64,000 nt of DNA from Sulfitobacter delicatus (lineage in GTDB: Bacteria; Pseudomonadota; Alphaproteobacteria; Rhodobacterales; Rhodobacteraceae): assembly GCF_900102535.1 (NCBI RefSeq), contig NZ_FNBP01000006.1, positions 124,001-188,000 on the forward strand, written 5' to 3'. The notes under the pieces are model-generated. The model had not been told where the DNA came from, searched no databases, and saw only the letters and a program-made list of their open reading frames with translations. A program made the position numbers and the translations under genes. Below, one piece after another: positions 17,168-26,057 of this stretch. Position 1 is the first letter of the stretch; the number at the start of each line of letters is the position of its first letter.

Positions 17168-18250
17168 ATGAGCTTTGCCGCCACGCCCGCGCTGCAATCC
17201 GTTGTCGACCACGCGCTTGCCCATGAGACCGAATGGCCCCGGTCCATGTACCACCCCGACGGCAGCTATGTCGGCAACCGCGAGTGGAACGAGAGCGGGC
17301 CTTGGACCGAGATCGTGGGGCCCGTCAAACCGCGCGGCGGACCGGCGGGGGTGATCTTGCAGCGCGGCGAGCGCGTGGCCAGTTGGGGCGATACGACGCG
17401 GCCCGACATGACATTCTCCATCGCCAAGAGCTATCTGTCGGTGCTGGCGGGGCTGGCGGTGAAAGACGGGCTGATCGCGGACCTCGACGCGCAGGTGGGC
17501 GACAGCGTGCCGGGGCAGCATTTTTCAGGCGATCACAACGGGCGCATCACCTGGCGGCATATGCTGCAGATGAACAGCGAATGGCGGGGCGAGATCTTTG
17601 GCAAGGACGATCAGGTCGACCACTACCGCCAGATCGGCGTAGGCGCGGACAACAGCCGCAAGGGCCAGTTGCGCGAAGTCGGCGCACCGGGCAGCTATTA
17701 CGAATACAACGACGTGCGGGTGAATGCGCTGGCCTATGCGCTGCTGTGCCGTTTTGGTCGTCCTTTGCCAGAGGTGCTGCGGGAGCGGATCATGGACCCG
17801 ATTGGCGCGTCCGGCGACTGGCGATGGGAGGGCTACTCGACCTCTTGGGTTGAACTGGGCGGCAAGCCTATGCAGTCGGTCACAGGCGGCGGACACTGGG
17901 GCGGCGGGCTGTTTATTGGAGCGGATGACCATGCCAAGTTTGGTCAGTTCATCTTGCAGAATGGCCAGTGGAACGGGGAGCAAATCCTTCCCGAAGATTG
18001 GATGCAGCAGTCGCGCACCCCAACCCCTACCCTTGATAAATACGGTTTTCTTTGGTGGCTGAACCGGGGGCAGGACGCGAACCCAAATCTGCCCGCTACC
18101 GCCTTTAGCGCGCAGGGTGCGGGCGGGCATTCGATCTGGATTGCGCCGGATCAGGAGATTGTCGCGGTGATGCGCTGGCTCGCGCCGCCGCATACGCCGA
18201 AGTTTTTGGAATTGCTCGTGGCGGCCTTGAACAGTCCCACCCGCAACTGA
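17168..18250 (+). CDS. Serine hydrolase of the class C beta-lactamase / penicillin-binding-protein-like family
   Basis: A 360-residue protein with the family's three active-site motifs. Ser84-x-x-Lys87 sits in FSIAKSYL, a YxN motif in YYEYNDVRVN, and GAGGHS near the C-terminus takes the place of the KTG triad. The relatives are esterases, D-aminopeptidases and 6-aminohexanoate-dimer hydrolases; true beta-lactamase activity is unlikely. No convincing signal peptide is seen, so it is probably cytoplasmic. The ATG at 17168 has an AGGAG site with six-base spacing, better than the ATG at 17162. It is followed after 19 bases by an aminotransferase gene, suggesting hydrolysis of an amide or ester and then transamination of the product. 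Confidence 0.85.
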   Translation: MSFAATPALQSVVDHALAHETEWPRSMYHPDGSYVGNREWNESGPWTEIVGPVKPRGGPAGVILQRGERVASWGDTTRPDMTFSIAKSYLSVLAGLAVKDGLIADLDAQVGDSVPGQHFSGDHNGRITWRHMLQMNSEWRGEIFGKDDQVDHYRQIGVGADNSRKGQLREVGAPGSYYEYNDVRVNALAYALLCRFGRPLPEVLRERIMDPIGASGDWRWEGYSTSWVELGGKPMQSVTGGGHWGGGLFIGADDHAKFGQFILQNGQWNGEQILPEDWMQQSRTPTPTLDKYGFLWWLNRGQDANPNLPATAFSAQGAGGHSIWIAPDQEIVAVMRWLAPPHTPKFLELLVAALNSPTRN

Positions 18251-18269
18251 CCATCAAGGGGATCACAGA

Positions 18270-19421
18270 ATGGATATTAAAACCTTCGGCGTCGAAATGT
18301 GGATGAACGAGTTCGAGAACCACTGCCGCTACAATCTTGCCGAGACCTGCGTGGATTCGATCACTTTGGGTGAGTTGATCGACATGGCTGGCGTCGACAA
18401 CAGCGTGCTGGGCGAACTGCGCGAAATGCGGATGGGCTATGGTGCGATTGAAGGCTCGGACCGGCTGCGCGACGCGGTGGCCGGGCTTTACGAAGCGCAG
18501 ACGCGCGAGAACGTGTTGACGACACATGGCACCATCGGGGCCAACGCGCTGGTCCATCAAACGCTTATCAGCCGCGGTGACCATGTTATCGCAATCGTGC
18601 CAACCTATCAGCAGCACTACTCCATCCCCGAGAGCATTGGAGCAGAGGTAGAGCTGCTGCACCTGCGGGCGGAGAACGGTTTTCTACCCGACCTGGACGA
18701 GTTGCGCGCCATGATGCGCCCCGACACGCGGATGATCGCGACCAACAACCCCAACAACCCCACCGGCGCACTGATGGGCCGCGACATGCTGGCTGAAATC
18801 GCCGAGATCGCGAAGGGCAGCGATGCCTGGGTGCTTTGCGACGAGGTTTACCGCGGGACGGATCAGGCGGGGGACGGCTATACAGTTTCGATCTGCGATC
18901 TTTACGACAAGGGCATCAGCACCGCGGGGATGTCAAAAGCCTATTCGCTCGCGGGTTTGCGGGTCGGTTGGGTCGTCGGGCCGCGCGACTTGCTGGAGCG
19001 GATCATGGTCCATCGCGACTACAACACGATTTCGGTGGGCCGGATCGACGAATATTTCTCTGCCATAGCGCTCGAAAACCGTGACAAGATCCTCGCCCGC
19101 GCACATGCCATCACGCGAGAGAACCTTGCCATTCTGGCGGAGTGGGTCGAGGGCGAGTCACTGATCTCTTGGGTGAAACCGAAGGCGGGGACCACCGCGT
19201 TGGTGAAATACGACCTGCCGTTGCCATCGCGGGATTTTTGTACGCAGTTGCTTGAGGAAGAGGGCGTGCTCTTCACCCCCGGCAGTGCGATGGACATGGA
19301 GGGCTGGCTGCGGATCGGATATGCTAATCCGACCGAAGATTTACGCGCCGGGCTGAAGCGCGTCTCGGCCTTCCTCGCCCGCCAGAATGCGAAGTCAGTG
19401 GAGACTGTCGATCAGCTTTGA
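18270..19421 (+). CDS. Class I/II pyridoxal-phosphate aminotransferase
   Basis: A 383-residue fold-type I PLP enzyme. NNPNNPTGAL near residue 160, CDEVYRG near 190 and the Schiff-base Lys223 in GMSKAYSLAGLR identify it; RIGYAN near the C-terminus holds the carboxylate-binding arginine. It transfers an amino group from an amino acid to a keto acid. It is close to aspartate aminotransferases and to enzymes such as VioD, but the substrate cannot be decided. It follows the serine hydrolase closely and overlaps the convergent deacetylase gene by 27 bases. Confidence 0.87.
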   Translation: MDIKTFGVEMWMNEFENHCRYNLAETCVDSITLGELIDMAGVDNSVLGELREMRMGYGAIEGSDRLRDAVAGLYEAQTRENVLTTHGTIGANALVHQTLISRGDHVIAIVPTYQQHYSIPESIGAEVELLHLRAENGFLPDLDELRAMMRPDTRMIATNNPNNPTGALMGRDMLAEIAEIAKGSDAWVLCDEVYRGTDQAGDGYTVSICDLYDKGISTAGMSKAYSLAGLRVGWVVGPRDLLERIMVHRDYNTISVGRIDEYFSAIALENRDKILARAHAITRENLAILAEWVEGESLISWVKPKAGTTALVKYDLPLPSRDFCTQLLEEEGVLFTPGSAMDMEGWLRIGYANPTEDLRAGLKRVSAFLARQNAKSVETVDQL

Positions 19422-20546
19422 TAGAAATGCGGCGCCACGGTGCAGCTCATCAGCGGTGATATATTCATCCGCCTGATGGGCCTGCGCGATGTTGCCGGGG
19501 CCACAGACCACCGTGGCATAGCCGGCAGTTTGGAAATGTCCGGCCTCTGTTTGATAGGCCACGAGATTGTCGGAGTTATCGCCCGTCAGCCGACGCGCCA
19601 ATTCCTCAGCAGCGTTGCCGGGTTCGGGTGCGAGTGCCGGGGCAATGTCGATATCGCTAAGCGTTACACTGGCCTCGGGGTGACTCTCCCGCATTGCGGC
19701 TTCAACTTTAGCAGCCTCGGCGCGGTAGGCGGCAACCCAGTCTTCGGCGGTCTGGGGCGGGACATACCGGATGTCGCTTTCAAAGATGCATTCGTCCGGC
19801 ACGGTATTGAGCGCCGTGCCTCCGGTAATGGTTCCAACCTGAAGCGTCGTAAAGGCGGGGTCGAAACCACTGTGTGATGCCGTGGCTTTCTGCAGCGCCA
19901 TCTGCTGTTCATGCCATTCGATCAGCGGCAAAGCGTAAGCGATCGCCGAAACCCCGCGCCCGGGGTTCGAGCTATGCGCCGCCAAGCCTCGTAGGGTGGT
20001 CTTGATGCCGATCCCGCCCTTATGGCCGGTCACCACTTTCATCTGCGTGGGCTCCCCCACGATCACGCTTTCTGCGCGGGGGTAATGCTGCGCAAGTACG
20101 TCGATAAGGGGCAGGGTGCCGAGGCAGCCGGGCTCCTCATCATAGGAAAACGCCAGTTGTATCGGGCGCGCCAGAGGTTGCGCCAACATCTGCGGGACTG
20201 CTGCCAATACAAGCGCCACAAACCCCTTCATGTCGCAGGTGCCGCGCCCGTAGTAGCGCCCGTCTTCCAGCGTCAGTGCCCAAGGATTATGCCGCCAAGA
20301 TTGCCCCTCGGTCGGCACCACATCGGTATGGCCCGAGAGGATCACGCCGCCTTCGGTTTTCGGCCCGATATGGGCAATCAGCCCTTCCTTTGCTCCGCTT
20401 TCATCCGGAAAGATGTGATGCTCTACCCCAAGCTCGCTCAGGTAGTCCGACACGAAGGCGACCAGCACGCGGTTCGACTGGTGCGATACGGTGGGGAAGG
20501 CGACTAACGTTTCAAGCAGTCTTGCCGCGTTACTGATATCGCTCAT
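19395..20546 (-). CDS. M20-family deacetylase, acetylornithine deacetylase (ArgE)-like
   Basis: A 383-residue zinc amidohydrolase. Metal-binding motifs are SGHTDVVP near residue 70, GRGTCDMKG near 100 and YDEEPGCLG near 133; the Glu-Glu pair of the last supplies the catalytic base and a ligand. The dimerisation lid domain covers about residues 180-290. The family removes acetyl or related groups from N-acyl amino acids such as N-acetylornithine. The start overlaps the stop of the regulator gene by four bases, so the two are co-expressed. A catabolic role on an N-acyl amino acid is more likely than arginine synthesis because no arg genes are nearby. Confidence 0.88.
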   Translation of the reverse strand: MSDISNAARLLETLVAFPTVSHQSNRVLVAFVSDYLSELGVEHHIFPDESGAKEGLIAHIGPKTEGGVILSGHTDVVPTEGQSWRHNPWALTLEDGRYYGRGTCDMKGFVALVLAAVPQMLAQPLARPIQLAFSYDEEPGCLGTLPLIDVLAQHYPRAESVIVGEPTQMKVVTGHKGGIGIKTTLRGLAAHSSNPGRGVSAIAYALPLIEWHEQQMALQKATASHSGFDPAFTTLQVGTITGGTALNTVPDECIFESDIRYVPPQTAEDWVAAYRAEAAKVEAAMRESHPEASVTLSDIDIAPALAPEPGNAAEELARRLTGDNSDNLVAYQTEAGHFQTAGYATVVCGPGNIAQAHQADEYITADELHRGAAFLSKLIDSLH

Positions 20547-21163
20547 TCGGCCTCTCCCTCACTGCGCGCCTTTAGATCGTTGTAGATCGTCGCCCTGCTG
20601 ACCCCGACCATTCGCGCCACATAGGCAGCGGCGTGTCGTTCGGCCAAAGCGCCGGATGCTGAAAGGTCACCCACCAGCGCGCGCCTATCGTCGCGGCCGA
20701 GCGCGTCGATCCTGAGCCCCCGGTCACGGCACCAAGCGCTGGCATAGCTGTTCAGACGGTCATGCCAGTCATTGCGCAAAAGCTCCTGCGGCTTTTCCGT
20801 CTCCAGTGGGGCCGGACCAAGCGCTTGTGCCACGCGGCGCAGGGCCAACAGATCGGCCTGATCGTGGTTAATGCAGATGACATAGGCCGCTGTCCCGTCC
20901 GCGCGGCGCTGCTGGATGCTGATCGAGCGCAGGGTGGCGCCGTCCCAATTCACCTTCTCATAGGGGCCAATCACCGGGGCATCGCCGAGCTCGATCTCGT
21001 GCATATTGGACGCATCGCCGACGCTACGCTGTGACATCGGGTTGGCAATATGGGCGATGCGCTCGGCGGCGAGGTCATGGACGACGACCTCCACCCGCGA
21101 ACCAAAGAGGCAAGCGATGGCATCCGCCGTGGCACAGGCATTGTCGAAGAGGAGATCAGACAT
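20543..21163 (-). CDS. YheO/DauR-type transcriptional regulator (PAS-like plus helix-turn-helix)
   Basis: A 206-residue protein with an N-terminal YheO-like PAS domain (VEVVVHDL, NPMSQRSVGD, then LRSISIQQRRADGTAAYVIC is covered by residues about 75-100). A C-terminal helix-turn-helix (AAAYVARMVGVSRATIYNDL) follows at about 178-200. DauR, the best-known relative, represses D-arginine utilisation genes. Here the gene is divergent from an ornithine-cyclodeaminase-like gene and co-transcribed with the ArgE-like deacetylase, so it most likely controls both directions in response to an amino acid. Confidence 0.85.
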   Translation of the reverse strand: MSDLLFDNACATADAIACLFGSRVEVVVHDLAAERIAHIANPMSQRSVGDASNMHEIELGDAPVIGPYEKVNWDGATLRSISIQQRRADGTAAYVICINHDQADLLALRRVAQALGPAPLETEKPQELLRNDWHDRLNSYASAWCRDRGLRIDALGRDDRRALVGDLSASGALAERHAAAYVARMVGVSRATIYNDLKARSEGEAE

Positions 21164-21182
21164 TCAAAGGCCAGCCTGTCGA

Positions 21183-21209
21183 TTGACACAAAATTTTAAA
21201 TTAGATAAT
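21183..21209 (+). promoter_or_regulatory. Candidate sigma-70-type promoter for the cyclodeaminase operon
   Basis: TTGACA at 21183-21188 is followed after 15 bases by GATAAT at 21204-21209. The AT-rich spacer contains an AAAATTTT palindrome, a possible operator for the divergent YheO-type regulator. The spacing is slightly short, so this is only a candidate. Confidence 0.45.
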
Positions 21210-21252
21210 TCAATCCAGAAATCGGGTCAACCGACCGGATAGGGGGCGCCAA

Positions 21253-22218
21253 GTGATTGATCTGAACAAAAGTCAAATTCAGGACTGTTTTGACCTACAA
21301 ACAGCAGCGCGGGCAATCGAAAACGCCTACATCGCCTCTGCCGAAGGCCGCGTGCAGGCGCCGCCAGTGACCTATCTGGGTTTTGAAGACGCCAATGGTG
21401 ATTGCCATGTGAAGACCGGCCATGTGCAGGGCACGGAAGGTTTTGTCATCAAAGTTGCCACGGGCTTTTACGACAATCCGGCCAAAGGGCTTCCCAGTTC
21501 GAACGGCCTAAACCTGATGTTCTCGGCCACTACCGGCGCGCCGCTGGCGATCCTGCGGGATGAAGGCTGGCTCACCGATATGCGCACCGGATTGGGCGGC
21601 GCGATTGCGAGCCGCGCGCTTGGGGTCGACGGGTTTAAGGGGGTGCTGATTGTTGGCACCGGGCTGCAATGCCGTTTTCAAGCGCGCTGTTTGCAGGCGC
21701 TGATCCCGGAGCGAAAGCTATCCTTTACCATATGCGGCCGGGATGCGGCTAAGGCGGAAACGGCCTGCGCGGAACTGCAAGGTGACGGACTCTCCGCCAA
21801 CACGGCGACTGACCTTGAGGCCGCCACCCGCGCGGCGCAGGTTGTCATCACCACAACGCCCGCAAAAATGCCCCTGATCCAGCGCGAATGGGTTACACCG
21901 GGGACGCATATCACCGCGGTTGGTGCCGATAGCCCCGGCAAGCAGGAACTGGCGACCGATCTTGTCGCCGCCGCCGATCTGTTGGTCTGCGATTTGGCCG
22001 CACAGTCGCTGCACCACGGTGAATTTGCACGTGCCGAGGCCGAGGGGCGCCGTGCCGACGAGGTGATTGCCTTGGGTCACATCCTTTCGGGCGCCCATCC
22101 GGGCCGCGCTGATAACAAGCAGATCACCATTGCCGACCTTACCGGGCTTGCGGTTCAAGATGCTGCGATTTCTCTCGCGGTGCTCGAGGCCAGAAATACC
22201 GAACACTCATCCAACTGA
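21253..22218 (+). CDS. Ornithine cyclodeaminase / mu-crystallin family protein (EutC-like)
   Basis: A 321-residue Rossmann-fold protein. GVLIVGTGLQ near residue 135 binds NAD(P), and VGADSPGKQEL near 225 is the family signature. Start is GTG at 21253 with AGGGGG six bases upstream. Members include ornithine cyclodeaminase, alanine dehydrogenase, imine reductases and EutC of hydroxyectoine use. The stop shares one base with the start of the threonine-dehydratase-like gene, the same EutC/EutB-type pairing. Without the other ectoine genes, an unassigned imine- or amino-acid-processing role is the honest call. Confidence 0.85.
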   Translation: MIDLNKSQIQDCFDLQTAARAIENAYIASAEGRVQAPPVTYLGFEDANGDCHVKTGHVQGTEGFVIKVATGFYDNPAKGLPSSNGLNLMFSATTGAPLAILRDEGWLTDMRTGLGGAIASRALGVDGFKGVLIVGTGLQCRFQARCLQALIPERKLSFTICGRDAAKAETACAELQGDGLSANTATDLEAATRAAQVVITTTPAKMPLIQREWVTPGTHITAVGADSPGKQELATDLVAAADLLVCDLAAQSLHHGEFARAEAEGRRADEVIALGHILSGAHPGRADNKQITIADLTGLAVQDAAISLAVLEARNTEHSSN

Positions 22219-23198
22219 TGGAAAACACTATGTCTCCTGTCTCCGACCTCATCTCTCAATCCGCCGCCCGTTCCTGTGCCGTGCATCGCAAGATTGCAGG
22301 CGCCATCAGCCGCACCCCGGTTATCGCGTCGCGCCTGGCGCTGCCGGAAGGAACGCAATTGCTCTACAAGGCTGAGAACTTCCAGCACACCGGCTCTTTT
22401 AAACTGCGCGGGGCGAGCGCCAAGTTGACCACCGTGCCGCTTGACCGGCCTGTCATTACCGCTTCGTCCGGCAACCACGGCATTGCCTGTTCGCTCGCGG
22501 CCCAGACCACCGGGCATGAGTTGATCGTGGTGCTGCCGGAAACCGTCGTCGCCAAAAAGCGTCAGACGATCGAGTCCTTCGGCACCAAGGTCGTAATCCA
22601 CGGCGCGGATGCGTCGCTGTCGGAACTGCACGCGCAGCAGTTGGCTGAGGCGGAAGGCTATACCTATATCTCGCCCTATAACGACGCAGAGGTAATCGCG
22701 GGGCAGGGGACCGCGGCGCTGGAACTGCTGGACCAGATCGGCAAGGTCGACAACGTGTTCGTCTCTATGGGCGGCGGCGGTCTGATCTCTGGCATGGGTT
22801 CGGTGATCAAAGAGTTTTCGCCCCAGACCCGCGTGATCGGCGTGAGTGCCAGCAACAGTTGCGCACTGGCGGCGTCGATCGAGGCGGGGCAGATCGTGGA
22901 AACCGAACACCTCGATACGCTCGCCGATGGCGTCGCAGGCGGGGTGGACTCGGATTCCCTGACGCTGCCCATGGCCAGCGAGGTCATTGATCAGATCGTG
23001 CATTGCGACGAAGAGCAGATTGCCGCTGCCCTGAAGGTGCTGGCTTGGGAAGAAAACATGCTGGTCGAAGGCGCCGCGGGTCTCGCGCTCGCGGCCTATC
23101 TGGCGAACCAAGACGCCTATGCAGGCCAGACCTCTGCCGTGTTGCTCTGCGGCGGGAACTACGAGGTGGCGCAGTTGCGCAGGGTGATCTCGGCGTAA
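22218..23198 (+). CDS. Threonine-dehydratase-like PLP enzyme (EutB-like)
   Basis: A 326-residue fold-type II PLP enzyme. Lys62 in TGSFKLRGA forms the Schiff base, SSGNHG near residue 90 binds the substrate carboxylate, and GGGGLISG near 185 holds the phosphate. Residue CGGNY ends the catalytic domain; there is no ACT regulatory domain, so it is catabolic in type. The family removes ammonia from hydroxy amino acids such as threonine, serine or 3-hydroxyaspartate. It overlaps the cyclodeaminase-like gene by one base; together they may form and reduce an imine. A start at the ATG 12 bases further in is also possible. Confidence 0.85.
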   Translation: MENTMSPVSDLISQSAARSCAVHRKIAGAISRTPVIASRLALPEGTQLLYKAENFQHTGSFKLRGASAKLTTVPLDRPVITASSGNHGIACSLAAQTTGHELIVVLPETVVAKKRQTIESFGTKVVIHGADASLSELHAQQLAEAEGYTYISPYNDAEVIAGQGTAALELLDQIGKVDNVFVSMGGGGLISGMGSVIKEFSPQTRVIGVSASNSCALAASIEAGQIVETEHLDTLADGVAGGVDSDSLTLPMASEVIDQIVHCDEEQIAAALKVLAWEENMLVEGAAGLALAAYLANQDAYAGQTSAVLLCGGNYEVAQLRRVISA

Positions 23199-23218
23199 CC
23201 GGGGCGGAGTGGTGCTAG

Positions 23219-24253
23219 ATGAGAGACCTGCTGAACTGTAGCGCATGGTGGACGCTGCCGACGGGGCCCACCAATACGATCTGCGATATTGCCGGTATCA
23301 CTGTTGGCAATGAAAGCCTGCGCGGGGAGGGCGAATGCAGCGGTGTGACTGCGGTTCTGCCACATCAAGATGACCTCTTTGCGCGCCCTGTGCCTGCTGG
23401 TATTGCGGTGCTCAACGGTTTCGGCAAAAGCGCGGGCTTAATGCAGGTTGAGGAACTCGGCGAAATCGAGACACCCATCCTTTTGACCAATACCTTCGCT
23501 GTCGGCACCTGTTCTACCGCGCTGATCCGGCGGGCGATTGCCGCTGATCCCGAAATCGGACGCCGCAAATGCACGGTCAATCCGGTGGTTCTGGAATGTA
23601 ACGACGGGACGGTGAACGACATCCAAGCGCTTGCTGTGACGGAAGACCACGCAAATGCCGCCATCGCTGCTGCCGCGTCGCGGTTCGATCAAGGGACGGT
23701 CGGCGCGGGCAGTGGAATGAAAACCTTCGGCTATGCGGGCGGGATCGGGTCGTCCTCTCGCCGGGTTGACCTCCCGGGTGGTGCGGGTTTTGGACTGGGG
23801 GCTTTGGTGCTGTCGAACTTCGGCCAGCAAGCGGCGCTTCGGGTCTTGGGACAGCAGATACCGCCTCCGCAGGGTGCGGGCGGCGGCGATCCGGACAAAG
23901 GATCGATTATCATCCTTCTCGCGACCGATGCACCGCTCTGCGCGCGGCAGCTGACGCGCGTAGCCCGCCGCAGCGCTGCTGCCCTTGGGCGGTTGGGCAG
24001 CCATATCGGCCACCAAAGCGGCGACATCGCTTTGGCCTTTTCCACCGCCAATAGTGTGCCGCGTGACAGCGGTGACACTTTTGCCGCGACACGCCTGAAT
24101 GAAAGCCGCATGGATACGTTTTTTGTCGCTGCGGTCGAAGCTGTCGAGGAAGCCGTTCTGAACGCGCTTTGGCATGCGGTGCCGCAGCGTGGCTATGATG
24201 GGTCGATCTTACCTTCGTTCCGGGAACGGGTTGCTGCGTATTTCGCGCAATAG
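23219..24253 (+). CDS. P1-family aminopeptidase (DmpA/BapA-like)
   Basis: A 344-residue N-terminal-nucleophile peptidase of the DmpA family, which self-cleaves between Gly and Ser. GSIIILLATDAPL puts the predicted nucleophile at Ser229, in the expected position. Other family segments are ITVGN near residue 25, GTVGAGSGMKTFGYAGGIGS near 160-180 and SGDIALAFSTAN near 265. Known members cut L-aminoacyl amides, D-amino acid esters or beta-peptides. It follows the EutB-like gene by 20 bases. A second, different family member is encoded at 61491. Confidence 0.9.
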   Translation: MRDLLNCSAWWTLPTGPTNTICDIAGITVGNESLRGEGECSGVTAVLPHQDDLFARPVPAGIAVLNGFGKSAGLMQVEELGEIETPILLTNTFAVGTCSTALIRRAIAADPEIGRRKCTVNPVVLECNDGTVNDIQALAVTEDHANAAIAAAASRFDQGTVGAGSGMKTFGYAGGIGSSSRRVDLPGGAGFGLGALVLSNFGQQAALRVLGQQIPPPQGAGGGDPDKGSIIILLATDAPLCARQLTRVARRSAAALGRLGSHIGHQSGDIALAFSTANSVPRDSGDTFAATRLNESRMDTFFVAAVEAVEEAVLNALWHAVPQRGYDGSILPSFRERVAAYFAQ

Positions 24254-24351
24254 ACGGGAATGCTCTATGACATCTCACACCAGTCCGGCGCAAACCGTTG
24301 CTGGTCTTTCAGGCGCAGCCTGTGGCTAACTTCGGGAATGGAGGAATCGGC

Positions 24352-25998
24352 TTGAATATTCTGTTCGTCATGTATGACCAATTGCGCTTTGACTACCTAA
24401 GCTGCGCTGGCCATCCGCATCTGAAGACGCCTCATTTTGACCGTCTGGCCGCACGCGGCGTGCGCTTTACAAATGCCTATGTGCAGTCGCCGATCTGTGG
24501 CGCGAGCCGGATGTGCTATTACACGGGCCGCTACGCTTCCAGCCATGGCGCTCAGTGGAACGGCTTCCCCTTGCGGGTCGGTGAGGTAACGATGGGCGAC
24601 CATCTGCGCGAGGCAGGGATGGACTGCTGGCTGATCGGCAAGACCCATATGAAGGTGGACGCCAAAGGCATGGCGCGGCTCGGCTTGACCGAAGAAAGTG
24701 TTATCGGGGCGCGGCAAGCCGAATGCGGCTTTGACGTATGGGTCCGAGATGACGGGCTTTGGGGTGAGGGGCCGGACGGGTTTTATGACGAAAAACGCTC
24801 CCCCTATAATGAGTATCTGAAGTCTCGCGGGTATAGTGCCTCCAACCCCTGGGCCAGCCACGCCAATGCCGGCGTTGTGGATGGAGAGATCGCGTCGGGC
24901 TGGATGTTCCAGAACGCCGATCTGCCTGCCAATATCCGGGAGGAAGACAGCGAAACGCCATGGCTTACCTCGGAAACCATCCGGTTCATCGAGCAGGCGA
25001 AAGAGCCGTGGTGCGCCCATGTGAGCTATATCAAACCGCATTGGCCTTACATTGTGCCCGCGCCCTATCACGACATGTATGGCCCGCAGCATGTCGCCCC
25101 GCCCACCCGCGACGCGGGTGAACGCGAAGATCCCCATCCAGTCTATGCCGCCTATATGGGCAATAAGATCGCGCAGGCCTTTGACGATCCCGAGGTGCGG
25201 GCCAAGGTGATCCCAGCCTATATGGGGTTGATCAAACAGTGTGATGACCAACTGGGTCGGCTGTTAGACTACCTCGAAAGCAGCGGTCGGATGGACGATA
25301 CGATGATCGTGCTCACCTCGGATCACGGTGATTATCTGGGCGATCATTGGCTGGGGGAGAAGGACATGTTTCATGATCCTTCGGTCAAAGTACCGATGAT
25401 CGTTTTCGATCCGCGTGTCGAAGCGGATGCAACCCGCGGCACCACCTGCGACGCCTTGGTGGAAGCAATTGACCTCGCCCCGACCTTTGTCGAGGTGGCG
25501 GGGGGTAAGATTGCGGATCACATCCTCGAAGGCCGCAGCCTGATCCCGCATTTGCATGGCACGGCGGAGGAGACACGTGAATTTGTCGTCAGCGAATACG
25601 ACTATTCGGCGACGCCGATTTGCGAAAAACTGGGGCTTGCGACGCGCGATGCACGCATGTTCATGGTCTTTGATGGTCGGTTCAAGCTGATCCACTTTGA
25701 AGGCGGGTTTCGACCTATACTTTTCGACCTGAAGACAGATCCCGAGGAGTTTCGGGACCTTGCGAAAGGGTCTGCGCATGCGGCCGAAATAGACCATCTC
25801 TATGGGCTGCTGGGCCAGTGGAGCCGTCGGATGTCCCAACGGGTAACGCGGTCTGACGATGACATTCACGAGATGCGCGGCAAGTCAGGACGCAAGGGCA
25901 TTTTGCCCTTTCTGAAGGACGGCAGCGAAGTGCCTGCTGAACTTACTGAGAAATACCGGGGTCAGGTTCAAGGCGACTATACGAAGCCGGAGAAATAG
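24352..25998 (+). CDS. Sulfatase / phosphonate monoester hydrolase family
   Basis: A 548-residue alkaline-phosphatase-superfamily hydrolase. The site converted to formylglycine is Cys49 in ICGASRMCYYTGR, with metal ligands in the N-terminal MYDQLRFD and later TSDHGDYLGDHWL. I start it at TTG 24352, giving MNILFVMYDQ, because a GGAGG site lies exactly seven bases upstream and the family begins there. A TTG further upstream has no such support. The protein lacks a signal peptide, so its substrate is intracellular. Members hydrolyse sulfate esters, phosphonate monoesters or phosphodiesters; choline-sulfatase is less likely because its extended C-terminal signature is not apparent. Placement after the P1 peptidase gene suggests a shared pathway, with moderate confidence. 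Confidence 0.87.
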   Translation: MNILFVMYDQLRFDYLSCAGHPHLKTPHFDRLAARGVRFTNAYVQSPICGASRMCYYTGRYASSHGAQWNGFPLRVGEVTMGDHLREAGMDCWLIGKTHMKVDAKGMARLGLTEESVIGARQAECGFDVWVRDDGLWGEGPDGFYDEKRSPYNEYLKSRGYSASNPWASHANAGVVDGEIASGWMFQNADLPANIREEDSETPWLTSETIRFIEQAKEPWCAHVSYIKPHWPYIVPAPYHDMYGPQHVAPPTRDAGEREDPHPVYAAYMGNKIAQAFDDPEVRAKVIPAYMGLIKQCDDQLGRLLDYLESSGRMDDTMIVLTSDHGDYLGDHWLGEKDMFHDPSVKVPMIVFDPRVEADATRGTTCDALVEAIDLAPTFVEVAGGKIADHILEGRSLIPHLHGTAEETREFVVSEYDYSATPICEKLGLATRDARMFMVFDGRFKLIHFEGGFRPILFDLKTDPEEFRDLAKGSAHAAEIDHLYGLLGQWSRRMSQRVTRSDDDIHEMRGKSGRKGILPFLKDGSEVPAELTEKYRGQVQGDYTKPEK

Positions 25999-26010
25999 CC
26001 TGAGGAATGC

Positions 26011-26039
26011 TGCAGCGGCCCGTGTCTTAAGCCGCTGCA
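26011..26039. terminator. Convergent stem-loop
   Basis: TGCAGCGGC pairs perfectly with GCCGCTGCA around an eleven-base loop. It lies between the sulfatase gene and the oppositely directed oxidoreductase gene, so it probably ends both transcripts. Confidence 0.6.
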
Positions 26040-26057
26040 ACCTTAGTTTGCCAACAC

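Noticed and set aside
21253-23198. Assignment as genuine eutC and eutB of ectoine degradation
   Set aside because: Only the gene pairing and family match; other ectoine genes and the usual MocR regulator are absent, so no symbols are given.
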